The notes below the pieces were generated by a model, which did not search any database, was not told the DNA's origin, and saw only the letters and a list, made by a program, of their open reading frames with translations. From contig CANQMR010000016.1 of the NCBI GenBank assembly GCA_947625015.1, positions 1 through 64,000 on the forward strand: 64,000 nucleotides of DNA, given 5' to 3'. Each line of letters opens with the position of its first letter. Within the stretch, counting starts at the first letter, position 1. The position numbers were made by a program, and so were the translations under genes. This document shows, in pieces, positions 25,593-33,296 of the stretch. Source of the stretch: an uncultured Lachnospiraceae bacterium (lineage in GTDB: Bacteria > Bacillota > Clostridia > Lachnospirales > Lachnospiraceae).

Positions 25593-26873
25593 ATGATCGA
25601 CATGAAATTTTTACGGGAGAATCCGGATGCCGTAAAAGAGAACATTAAGAAGAAATTTCAGGAGGAGAAACTGCCTTTAGTGGATGAAGTCATTGCACTG
25701 GATGCAAAGTGCCGCGAGGCGCAGCAGAAGGCGGATTCCCTGCGGGCAGACCGCAATAAGATATCCAAGCAGATTGGCGCCTTGATGGCCCAGGGCAAGA
25801 AGGAAGAGGCGGAGGCCACTAAGAAGCTGGTTACAGAGCGTTCTGCCGAACTGGCGGCCTTAGAGGAGCAGGAGAAATCTTTGCGGGAGCGGATTACAGA
25901 GATTATGATGGTAATCCCCAATATAATCGATCCATCGGTTCCTATCGGTAAGGATGACAGTGAAAATGTCGAGATTGAGCGGTTTGGCGAGCCTGTAGTG
26001 CCGGATTTTGAAGTGCCCTACCATACGGATATTATGGAGAAGTTTAACGGCATTGATTTAGATGCAGCGGGCAGAGTGGCAGGCAACGGCTTTTATTATC
26101 TGATGGGGGACATTGCAAGGCTTCATTCCGCAGTGATTTCCTACGCAAGGGATTTTATGATTGACAGAGGCTTTACCTATTGCGTACCGCCTTTTATGAT
26201 CCGCTCCAATGTAGTGACCGGCGTGATGAGCTTTGCAGAGATGGACGCCATGATGTATAAGATTGAAGGCGAGGACTTGTATCTGATTGGCACCAGTGAA
26301 CATTCCATGATTGGTAAGTTCATTGATACGGTCATTAAGGAAGACCAGCTTCCTAAGACGCTGACCAGCTATTCTCCCTGCTTCCGGAAGGAAAAGGGGG
26401 CGCATGGCATAGAGGAAAGAGGCGTGTACCGTATCCATCAGTTTGAGAAGCAGGAAATGATCGTGGTGTGTAAGCCGGAGGAAAGTCCTGTGTGGTTTGA
26501 TAAGCTGTGGCAGAATACCGTCGATTTGTTCCGAAGCTTAGATATTCCGGTGCGGACACTGGAGTGCTGTTCCGGCGATTTAGCGGACTTAAAGGTTAAA
26601 TCCATTGATGTGGAGGCATGGTCTCCGAGACAGAAGAAGTATTTCGAGGTGGGAAGCTGTTCCAATTTAGGAGACGCCCAGGCAAGGCGGTTAAAAATCC
26701 GCATTGACGGGGAGAAGGGGAAATATTATGCCCATACCCTGAATAATACGGTAGTGGCGCCGCCCCGTATGCTGATTGCCTTTTTGGAAAATAACTTAAA
26801 TGCAGATGGGAGCGTCAACATTCCCAAGGCTTTGCAGCCTTATATGGGCGGTAAGACAAAGATTGAGGCGTGA
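25593..26873 (+). CDS. serS: Seryl-tRNA synthetase
   Basis: A 426-residue class II synthetase that charges tRNA-Ser. The N-terminal antiparallel coiled coil (about residues 30-100) binds the tRNA long arm; the catalytic core has motif 2 (FRKEKGAHGIEERGVYRIHQ) and motif 3 (GDAQARRLKIR). These motifs differ from the usual bacterial forms (for example SNLGDAQARR instead of SNCxDFQARR), see findings. The ATG at 25593 follows a GA-rich site (GAGGAG, AGGGA). The 61-bp gap to glgA is too short for a T-box leader. A strong terminator follows. Confidence 0.93.
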   Translation: MIDMKFLRENPDAVKENIKKKFQEEKLPLVDEVIALDAKCREAQQKADSLRADRNKISKQIGALMAQGKKEEAEATKKLVTERSAELAALEEQEKSLRERITEIMMVIPNIIDPSVPIGKDDSENVEIERFGEPVVPDFEVPYHTDIMEKFNGIDLDAAGRVAGNGFYYLMGDIARLHSAVISYARDFMIDRGFTYCVPPFMIRSNVVTGVMSFAEMDAMMYKIEGEDLYLIGTSEHSMIGKFIDTVIKEDQLPKTLTSYSPCFRKEKGAHGIEERGVYRIHQFEKQEMIVVCKPEESPVWFDKLWQNTVDLFRSLDIPVRTLECCSGDLADLKVKSIDVEAWSPRQKKYFEVGSCSNLGDAQARRLKIRIDGEKGKYYAHTLNNTVVAPPRMLIAFLENNLNADGSVNIPKALQPYMGGKTKIEA

Positions 26874-26890
26874 GGAACATTGTGACATAG

Positions 26891-26938
26891 AAACTCCGGT
26901 GAAGAGAGCAGGACTTCATTCACCGGAGTTTATTTTTT
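26891..26938. terminator. Bidirectional terminator between serS and the LysR gene
   Basis: 13-bp perfect stem AAACTCCGGTGAA / TTCACCGGAGTTT, 15-nt loop, then ATTTTTT on the plus strand. Confidence 0.9.
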
Positions 26939-27799
26939 GAAATATTTTAAGATATGCCTGTGCATGGATTTTACCGCAGGAGGCATCAAATCCGGATTGG
27001 CGCAGCAAAGGCCGATTGTGCGGTGCTCGGAGGGCTTTAGGGGATACGCGTCCACATCATAGGGAATGTTCTGCATAACAAGCTTTGGCATAATGCAGAT
27101 TCCAAGGCCGGCGGCTACCATGGCGATGGTGCTTAAATCATCCACCACATGGCAGGAGGAACGGATGGTTAAGTGGTGCTTGTGAAACAGGTTTTGGATA
27201 TCCGCATCTGTGCTTTCCCGCTGGGAAACAAACCGCTGGTCTTTCAGTTCCGACAGCTCAATATAGCCCTTGTGTCTGGGGCGGAAGCCCTTCGGTACAA
27301 TGCATAATAATTCATCTTCACATAAAGGCGTGATGACAAGCTCCTTGCAGCTTGACTCGGAAAGAAAGCCTAAGTCCACTACGCCGGTTTTAATCCAGTT
27401 ATATACATCATCATAGGTTCCCTGATAGATTTTAATCTCAATGTTTGGATGCTGTTTGGAAAAGGTAGTGACCAATTCCGGAATAAAGCTGTTACACACA
27501 GAAGAAAAGGTTCCAATCTTGACGGAGCCATGCGTGAGGCCGTTAAACTCCAGTATAGCCTGCTGTAACTTTGCATCGCTGTTTAACACCGTCAGGATGT
27601 AGGGCTGTAGATTTTCCCCGTAACTGGTCAGCGTAACGCCGTTCTTATTCCGGTTAAAAAGGGGAAAACCCAGTTCCTTTTCGGCTGTGGAAATGGCGTG
27701 ACTGATAGCAGAGGGCGTCAGGTTCAATACCTCTGCCGCCCGCTGGAAACTTCCCTGTTCCACGACAGTCTGGAAAATCTGATAGGAAAGCAGTGTCAT
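26930..27799 (-). CDS. LysR-family transcriptional regulator
   Basis: A 289-residue LysR regulator: N-terminal winged helix-turn-helix (FQTVVEQGSFQRAAEVLNLT and SAISHAISTAEKELGFPLF) and a C-terminal periplasmic-binding-like effector domain (about 90-289). AAGGAGGGCGAGGT precedes the ATG. Its start overlaps the stop of the AAA+ ATPase gene by 4 bp, so it is translationally coupled to it and not divergent from a target as LysR genes usually are. Target and effector are unknown. Confidence 0.9.
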   Translation of the reverse strand: MTLLSYQIFQTVVEQGSFQRAAEVLNLTPSAISHAISTAEKELGFPLFNRNKNGVTLTSYGENLQPYILTVLNSDAKLQQAILEFNGLTHGSVKIGTFSSVCNSFIPELVTTFSKQHPNIEIKIYQGTYDDVYNWIKTGVVDLGFLSESSCKELVITPLCEDELLCIVPKGFRPRHKGYIELSELKDQRFVSQRESTDADIQNLFHKHHLTIRSSCHVVDDLSTIAMVAAGLGICIMPKLVMQNIPYDVDAYPLKPSEHRTIGLCCANPDLMPPAVKSMHRHILKYFKK

Positions 27800-29250
27800 A
27801 CCTCGCCCTCCTTTTCAAAAATACAGGTCAGATCCTCCGGAGTAAGCGTGACTAACGCCTCCGGGGAGGTGGCGTTTTCCATTAACAGGCGGTTAGCCTG
27901 AGCGGAGATGGCAGTATCCAAAAAGTTTCGCACATCCCGCGCATTTCCGAAGTATTTGTCGGATTTTTGGACATAAATGTCTAACTGCTGTTTAAGGTAA
28001 GCGCTGCCTTCTGGGCTTAACTGATAATCATTTTCTTTGCAGAACTTTAAAAATACCTTATACAGGTCGTCTGCGTTGTAATCCGGAAAATGCAGGGTTT
28101 TCTGGAAGCGGGATTTTAATCCCGGATTGGACTTGATGAATTTATCCATTAAATCCGGATATCCGGCAACGATTACGATTAAGTCATCCCGGTTGTCTTC
28201 CATAGCCTTTACTAAGGTATCAATCGCCTCCTGCCCGAAGTCTCCGCCGGGAGTCTCGTTAGCAAGAGCGTAGGCCTCGTCTATAAACAGGACGCCGCCC
28301 ATGGCTTTGTCGATTACTTCCTTTACTTTAATGGCAGTCTGTCCCATATAGGCCGCCACCATGCCGGAGCGGTCCACCTCTACCATGTGCCCTTTGGACA
28401 GTATGCCCAGTGCGCAGTAGATTTGGGCGAGGAGACGGGCAACGGTCGTCTTGCCGGTTCCCGGATTGCCGGTGAATACAAAATGTCTGGTGACGGAGGG
28501 GGCCTTGAGACCGTTGTTCCGCCGAATCTCTATGATTTTTAACAGGTTAATCAGGTTTTTCACATCCGCTTTTACAGAATCTAAGCCGATTAAATCGTCT
28601 AATTCCTTTAACAGGGAATCCAAATCCTCCTTTGTCTTGTCGCCGCCGGAAATGGTGCCGATAAAGGGAGTTTCGCTTTGGGTTGCGGTCTCTTCTCTGG
28701 CCTGCCGCTTAAAGGGAATGCTGTCTGGTCGGCTTTTCGCCTGGCCGCCGCTTTTCACATAAGCTTTGGCTTTGCTTTCCAACATGAACCGATAGCGGGT
28801 AAGCTGGTTGACTTCGGCTACGCCCATGTGTTTGCAGGTAGCTAAAAAGTCCTCGCCTATTGCCTGAAATAGGAGAATGTATAATTTTTTAATATCGTAA
28901 TACTTGGATTCGTGTACGATAAAATCTTCTTTTCCATAGTCTAAAAAGTAGCACATGGAGGCGGGAGGATCATTTAAAAAATCATCTCTGGAAACAATAC
29001 TTTCCGTTGCAAATTTCCGCATGGTCATCTCGTCAAAACTGTATCCAAAGGATTTGTTGATATAGCGGATTTCATCCTTTTCGACTACATGATCTGCAAT
29101 GGTAAGAAAGACAAGAAAGTTGCGCAGGTCTATGCGCAGAAGTTCTTTGACGCTTCCGTCTTCGTTCATGCCTTGTTTCATTATATGTTTATCAATCTGT
29201 TCTGCTATGGATATAGCGGTTGTATATAAGTGCTGGGTTTCTGAATCCAT
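27796..29250 (-). CDS. AAA+ ATPase of the CbxX/CfxQ (SpoVK-like) family
   Basis: A 484-residue AAA+ protein. Residues about 1-170 form a unique helical N-domain; about 210-480 are the AAA module with Walker A GNPGTGKTTVARLL, Walker B VLFIDEAYAL, and sensor regions VIVAGYPDLMDKFIKSNPGL and FGNARDVRNFLD. Relatives include the Rubisco activase CbxX and the spore protein SpoVK, so a remodelling role is expected. The start is ATG 29248-29250, with AGGAGG 5 nt upstream; the ORF opens further at 29292 without a site. It is the first gene of an operon with the LysR gene, behind the promoter at 29326-29354. Confidence 0.85.
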   Translation of the reverse strand: MDSETQHLYTTAISIAEQIDKHIMKQGMNEDGSVKELLRIDLRNFLVFLTIADHVVEKDEIRYINKSFGYSFDEMTMRKFATESIVSRDDFLNDPPASMCYFLDYGKEDFIVHESKYYDIKKLYILLFQAIGEDFLATCKHMGVAEVNQLTRYRFMLESKAKAYVKSGGQAKSRPDSIPFKRQAREETATQSETPFIGTISGGDKTKEDLDSLLKELDDLIGLDSVKADVKNLINLLKIIEIRRNNGLKAPSVTRHFVFTGNPGTGKTTVARLLAQIYCALGILSKGHMVEVDRSGMVAAYMGQTAIKVKEVIDKAMGGVLFIDEAYALANETPGGDFGQEAIDTLVKAMEDNRDDLIVIVAGYPDLMDKFIKSNPGLKSRFQKTLHFPDYNADDLYKVFLKFCKENDYQLSPEGSAYLKQQLDIYVQKSDKYFGNARDVRNFLDTAISAQANRLLMENATSPEALVTLTPEDLTCIFEKEGEV

Positions 29251-29325
29251 ATATGCCTCCTGGAGCATGGAAAAGCAGCAGTGGTTTAACAATCCTGCTT
29301 TTGCCGGTATTTATCATATACATTT

Positions 29326-29354
29326 ATAATAACAAAAATGGAAACGGGTTACAA
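29326..29354 (-). promoter_or_regulatory. Promoter of the AAA+/LysR operon
   Basis: Minus strand TTGTAA (29349-29354), 17 bp, TATTAT (29326-29331). Confidence 0.6.
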
Positions 29355-29362
29355 TATTCACA

Positions 29363-29391
29363 TTGTATTTTTTTTCGGGATAGAGTATACT
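29363..29391 (+). promoter_or_regulatory. Promoter of the AI-2E-family permease gene
   Basis: TTGTAT (29363-29368), 17 bp, TATACT (29386-29391); divergent from the AAA+ promoter, with only a few bases between the two -35 boxes. Confidence 0.6.
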
Positions 29392-29439
29392 AATCCCACT
29401 ATAAAAATTAGAGGATTGAAAAGACAGGAGGATGAAACA

Positions 29440-30591
29440 TTGAACTGGTTACATGTTAAAAAATGGATTGGCTATGGCCTGATTGTGGCACTGTTGTGTC
29501 TTTTTGTCATACATTTTGAACGCATTGCAGGCTGGGGCGGCATGCTGTTTTCTGTTGCCTATCCGCTGCTGCTTGGATGCGTCATGGCCTATGTGTTAAA
29601 TATTTTAATGGTCCGTCTGGAACGAATCTATTTTCCCCGCAGTAAGGCGGCGTGGGTTAAGAAATCCAGAAGAGGGGTATGTATTCTGCTCTCCCTTACG
29701 ATTTTGATTTTAATTGTATTTTTTGTACTGTATCTGGTTATTCCCCAAGTGGTGGATTGCTTTGTGATTATTTCCAAAGATGTGCCGGAGACGCTCCACA
29801 GGGCGGTTCAATTTCTCATCGATAAATCAGATGAGCTTCCCACTCTGCAAAAAAGGCTTCAGGATATTAATCTGGACTGGGGGAACATCATCAATAAAGT
29901 GTCAAAGGGCGTGATGACGGGAACAAGGGGATTTCTGGCGTCTGCCACCACCCTTGTGGGTTCCTTTGTGGGCGCTGTGGCCAATGTGGTCGTTGGCCTG
30001 ATTTTCAGCATCTATGTTCTTTCCTGCAAGGAGGAAATCAGGGATAAGATAAACCGGGTGATGAAAGCCTTTATGAAACATACGGTATATGATAAAACCA
30101 TTTATGTGTTAGGCGTGGTGGACGAAAGTTTTTCTAACTTTATTTTAGGACAGGTTACGGAGGCTGTGATTTTGGGAACCCTTTGCAGCATTGGCATGTC
30201 GCTGCTTAAGCTGCCCTACGCCGGTTCTATCGGCGCACTGGTGGGGCTTACGGCGTTGATTCCGGTATTTGGCGCCTATATCGGCGCTGTGTTAGGCGCG
30301 TTTATGATTGGTACTGTGGATATAAAGCAGATGCTCCTGTTCTTGATTTTCCTTGTGATTTTGCAGCAGTTAGAAGGCAACCTGATCTATCCGAGGGTGG
30401 TGGGTTCCTCCATCGGCCTTCCGGGAATATGGGTGTTAGCGGCAATCATTATCGGCAGCGGCCTCGGCGGCGTGGCGGGAATGCTTCTCGGAGTGCCTGT
30501 TGCGGCCTCCTGTTACAAGCTGCTTCGGAACGCTACCCGAAAGCGGGAGGAGCAAAACGGAATGAAGCCGGACAATCCGCTGCCTTTGTAG
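29440..30591 (+). CDS. AI-2E family transporter (YtvI/PerM-like)
   Basis: A 383-residue multi-pass membrane protein of the AI-2E transporter (PerM/UPF0118) family, with about eight hydrophobic segments; the conserved C-terminal stretch LEGNLIYPRVVGSSIGLPG (about residues 308-326) is diagnostic. Members export or exchange diverse small molecules or ions; YtvI is the sporulation-related form. The start is TTG 29440, with AGGAGG 8 nt upstream (29426-29431); the ORF opening at 29338 lies inside the promoter. No clear terminator follows; the next gene has its own promoter. Confidence 0.85.
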   Translation: MNWLHVKKWIGYGLIVALLCLFVIHFERIAGWGGMLFSVAYPLLLGCVMAYVLNILMVRLERIYFPRSKAAWVKKSRRGVCILLSLTILILIVFFVLYLVIPQVVDCFVIISKDVPETLHRAVQFLIDKSDELPTLQKRLQDINLDWGNIINKVSKGVMTGTRGFLASATTLVGSFVGAVANVVVGLIFSIYVLSCKEEIRDKINRVMKAFMKHTVYDKTIYVLGVVDESFSNFILGQVTEAVILGTLCSIGMSLLKLPYAGSIGALVGLTALIPVFGAYIGAVLGAFMIGTVDIKQMLLFLIFLVILQQLEGNLIYPRVVGSSIGLPGIWVLAAIIIGSGLGGVAGMLLGVPVAASCYKLLRNATRKREEQNGMKPDNPLPL

Positions 30592-30677
30592 AATCCATTC
30601 CGCCTGACAAGATTTCTTTTGCGGAGGCTGTTGCGGATATTCGCCTGCGTGATTTTGGTGAAAATTGCAGAAAATTG

Positions 30678-30706
30678 TTGACATATTTGTGATATTTTGA
30701 TAAAAT
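30678..30706 (+). promoter_or_regulatory. Strong promoter of the DUF5684 gene
   Basis: Consensus TTGACA (30678-30683), 17 bp, TAAAAT (30701-30706). Confidence 0.85.
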
Positions 30707-30743
30707 TTGCCCTACTAATATATTTTATGAGGAGGATGAATAT

Positions 30744-31145
30744 ATGTTATCATCATTTATCGCAGCTTATGACTCGAGCTATGACGCTTTGGGCACAGCG
30801 ATAGCTCAACTTTCTGGCGCTACTGGTATCGTGATTCTGATTGTGTCAGTTTTAGTAATTGTTGCGCAGTGGAGAATGTTTACCAAGGCAGGTGAGCATG
30901 GCTGGGCAAGTATTATCCCGTTTTATAACAATTATGTATTATTCAAGATTGCTATGGGAAATGGATGGTTATTCCTGTTATGCCTTGTTCCGGTAGTGAA
31001 TTTTGTAATTATGATTGTCTGCATGTTTAAGCTGGCAAAAGCGTTCGGCAAGGGCGTTGGCTTTGGTTTCGGACTTTGGCTTTTAAGCCCGATTTTCATG
31101 ATGATTCTTGGCTTCGGTTCCGCAGAGTATGTGGGCGTGGAATAA
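30744..31145 (+). CDS. DUF5684 membrane protein
   Basis: A 133-residue membrane protein with three hydrophobic helices (about 24-41, 74-96, 105-127) and the DUF5684 signature KAGEHGWASIIPFYNNYVLF plus GNGWLFLL. Some relatives are encoded near or fused to signal peptidase genes, but no such gene is here and the role is unknown. GGAGGATG precedes the ATG. A consensus promoter and a T-rich terminator make it a well-expressed single-gene unit. Confidence 0.8.
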   Translation: MLSSFIAAYDSSYDALGTAIAQLSGATGIVILIVSVLVIVAQWRMFTKAGEHGWASIIPFYNNYVLFKIAMGNGWLFLLCLVPVVNFVIMIVCMFKLAKAFGKGVGFGFGLWLLSPIFMMILGFGSAEYVGVE

Positions 31146-31162
31146 TATTTCAGATAATAGGA

Positions 31163-31191
31163 AAGCTGTCTCTGTTGAGGCAGCTTTTTTT
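31163..31191 (+). terminator. Terminator of the DUF5684 gene
   Basis: 10-bp stem AAGCTGTCTC / GAGGCAGCTT (one G-T pair), TGTT loop, then a T run. Confidence 0.9.
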
Positions 31192-31228
31192 GATGTCATG
31201 GAACAAGCGCCGGATGTGGAAAATTGGC

Positions 31229-31257
31229 TTGAAAAAGCAGTTTTATGATGGTACAAT
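31229..31257 (+). promoter_or_regulatory. Promoter of yebC
   Basis: TTGAAA (31229-31234), 17 bp, TACAAT (31252-31257). Confidence 0.75.
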
Positions 31258-31298
31258 AGAGTGCGTATGTCAGAATATTATGATAAGGAGTTGAGATT

Positions 31299-32027
31299 AT
31301 GTCAGGACATTCCAAATTTGCAAACATTAAGCATAAAAAGGAAAAGAACGATGCGGCAAAGGGAAAGATTTTTACCATTATCGGAAGGGAAATCGCAGTG
31401 GCCGTTAAGGAAGGCGGTCCGGACCCGAACAATAATTCCAAACTGCGGGACGTTATTGCCAAGGCCAAGGCCAACAATATGCCCAATGATACGATTGAGC
31501 GGGGAATCAAGAAGGCGGCGGGAGATGCCAATTCCGTTAATTATGTCTCCATTACATATGAAGGTTATGGCCCCAATGGAACCGCCATTATCGTAGACGC
31601 GCTTACGGATAACAAGAACCGGACGGCTTCTAATGTGCGGAACGCCTTTACCAAGGGAGGCGGCAATGTGGGAACCACAGGCTGCGTATCTTTTATGTTT
31701 GACCAAAAGGGGCAGATTATCATCGCCAGGGAAGACTGCGATATGGAGGCCGACGATTTGATGATGATTGCCTTAGACGCAGGGGCGGAGGATTTTGCCG
31801 AGGAGGAGGACAGCTTTGAAATTCTCACTGCGCCGGAGGATTTTTCCGCAGTCAGAGAAGCTTTAGAGAAAGAAAATATTGTCATGGCGTCCGCCGAGGT
31901 GACAATGGTGCCCCAGAATTATGTGGAGCTGACCAGCGAAGAAGACATTAAAAAGATGAACCGGATACTCGATATGTTAGACGAGGATGACGACGTTCAG
32001 GCGGTATATCATAACTGGGATGAATAA
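31299..32027 (+). CDS. yebC: YebC/PmpR-family protein
   Basis: A 242-residue protein of the YebC/PmpR/TACO1 family. The N-terminal [20 protein letters not shown] and the block [20 protein letters not shown] are diagnostic. Members were described as DNA-binding regulators; more recent work on related proteins supports a role in helping ribosomes translate difficult (proline-rich) sequences. AAGGAGT precedes ATG 31299. It has its own promoter and shares a bidirectional terminator with cotJC. Confidence 0.95.
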   Translation: MSGHSKFANIKHKKEKNDAAKGKIFTIIGREIAVAVKEGGPDPNNNSKLRDVIAKAKANNMPNDTIERGIKKAAGDANSVNYVSITYEGYGPNGTAIIVDALTDNKNRTASNVRNAFTKGGGNVGTTGCVSFMFDQKGQIIIAREDCDMEADDLMMIALDAGAEDFAEEEDSFEILTAPEDFSAVREALEKENIVMASAEVTMVPQNYVELTSEEDIKKMNRILDMLDEDDDVQAVYHNWDE

Positions 32028-32050
32028 GGAATAAATATATGGCTGAATAA

Positions 32051-32087
32051 ACGGGAGCACTCCGGCGTGGACTGCTCCCGTTTTTTT
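32051..32087. terminator. Bidirectional terminator between yebC and cotJC
   Basis: 9-bp stem ACGGGAGCA / TGCTCCCGT, 13-nt loop, then seven T. Confidence 0.85.
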
Positions 32088-32703
32088 ATAGTTCCTGTTT
32101 ATACATTGTCTTGTCAAATTCCGGGTTGAAGTAATAGAAATTTTTGGAGTCCATTTTCTCCTTTGTCATCTCCAAGGCTTCACCGAAACGCTGAAAGTGT
32201 ACGATTTCCCTTGCCCGCAGGAATTTGAGGGGCGCCCGTACATCCGGGTCGTCAATCACCCGCAGCAGGTTGTCGTAGACGGTTCTGGCTTTTTGCTCTG
32301 CGGCCAGATCTTCATATAAATCCGCCATGGCGTCTCCCTTTGACTGAAATTCCAGGGAAGTAAAAGGCACGCCGGCTGCCGCCTGGGGCCACAGACCAGT
32401 GGTGTGGTCGATATAGTAGGCGTCAAAACCGGCAGTTTTGACTTCCTCCGGCGTCAGATTTTTGGTGAGCTGATAGACCATGGCGCAGATAATCTCCATA
32501 TGATTGATTTCCTCTGTGCCAATATCCGTAAGCAGGCCGCCCACTTTTTTTACTGGCATGGAATACCGCTGTGCAAGATAGCGCATGGACGCGGAAAGCT
32601 CTCCGTCGGGCCCGCCGTACTGGCTGATAATCAACTGGGCTGTCTTCGGACAGGTTTTTTTAATTTTTACTGGAAATTGTAATCTTTTTTCATAACTCCA
32701 CAT
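32086..32703 (-). CDS. cotJC: Spore coat protein CotJC (manganese-catalase family)
   Basis: A 205-residue protein of the manganese-catalase-like CotJC family in the inner spore coat. It has the family start MWSYEKRLQFPVKI, the GGPDGELSASMRYLAQRY helix and metal-ligand helices around TEEINHMEII and REIVHFQRFGEALE. Its start codon shares one base with the cotJAB stop at 32703, so the genes are coupled. In B. subtilis cotJ is made in the mother cell under sigma-E. It ends at the terminator shared with yebC. Confidence 0.92.
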   Translation of the reverse strand: MWSYEKRLQFPVKIKKTCPKTAQLIISQYGGPDGELSASMRYLAQRYSMPVKKVGGLLTDIGTEEINHMEIICAMVYQLTKNLTPEEVKTAGFDAYYIDHTTGLWPQAAAGVPFTSLEFQSKGDAMADLYEDLAAEQKARTVYDNLLRVIDDPDVRAPLKFLRAREIVHFQRFGEALEMTKEKMDSKNFYYFNPEFDKTMYKQEL

Positions 32704-33167
32704 TAGATCAGTCCTCCTTCCCAGGGTGCAGGGCCTTCTCCCCAGCCGTAGCAGTTGCAGTCTTTATTTCCGGTAATCATGGAAATCTGCGTCAGCGGAT
32801 AATATTGGTCTGCATATTCTGTCAACAGTTCAAGCCTTTTTTGCAAAAGCTCCTTAAATAAAGGGAGCCCTTTCGGGCAGTCCGGGTGCGTGTCTAAATA
32901 TAGTGTCAGGTCATTTATGGCGAAGCTTATGGCAGAAAGTTTGCTCATCAGGCTTTCCCGCTGGGTTTCTTCCGGACTTGACGCGATGGAGGTGGATTTT
33001 AAATTGCTGTCCCCTTCCTCTGCTTTATAAAAGGGAAGATTTAAGCAGGGAAACAGGGTTCCTTCCTTAAGGGAAGTTTCATAGTCGTAGGGTTCGCACC
33101 AGTTTTGTCTGGGAACCGACGCCATGGCGAGGATCTCCGGACAGGTGCAAAGATTGGTATCATCCAT
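32703..33167 (-). CDS. CotJA-CotJB fusion spore coat protein
   Basis: A 154-residue protein that joins two normally separate coat proteins. Residues about 12-52 are CotJA-like (NWCEPYDYETSLKEGTLFPC followed by LNLPF), and residues about 70-154 are CotJB-like (AISFAINDLTLYLDTHPDCP, then the end PAPWEG). The joining segment (about 53-69, KSTSIASSPEETQRES) is Ser/Glu-rich. AAGGAGG lies 8 nt before the ATG at 33165-33167, but this ribosome site is part of a 17-bp inverted repeat. Coupled to cotJC. Confidence 0.85.
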   Translation of the reverse strand: MDDTNLCTCPEILAMASVPRQNWCEPYDYETSLKEGTLFPCLNLPFYKAEEGDSNLKSTSIASSPEETQRESLMSKLSAISFAINDLTLYLDTHPDCPKGLPLFKELLQKRLELLTEYADQYYPLTQISMITGNKDCNCYGWGEGPAPWEGGLI

Positions 33168-33173
33168 AAAGAT

Positions 33174-33286
33174 TGCCTCCTTTCAAAATGAAAAGTTACA
33201 GTATTATTTTTTGCAATTTCCGGTTTTGTATAAGGTCAGTTATTACCAGATACATAAGGAAAAATTTTCCATTTTGAAAGGAGGCA
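33174..33286. repeat. Inverted repeat covering the cotJAB ribosome site
   Basis: TGCCTCCTTTCAAAATG (33174-33190) and CATTTTGAAAGGAGGCA (33270-33286) are perfect inverted copies, 79 nt apart, extended by four A/T pairs past a one-base bulge. In a minus-strand transcript from beyond 33286 the AAGGAGG of cotJAB (33176-33182) would be paired. Confidence 0.75.
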
Positions 33287-33296
33287 GCAGAAATGG

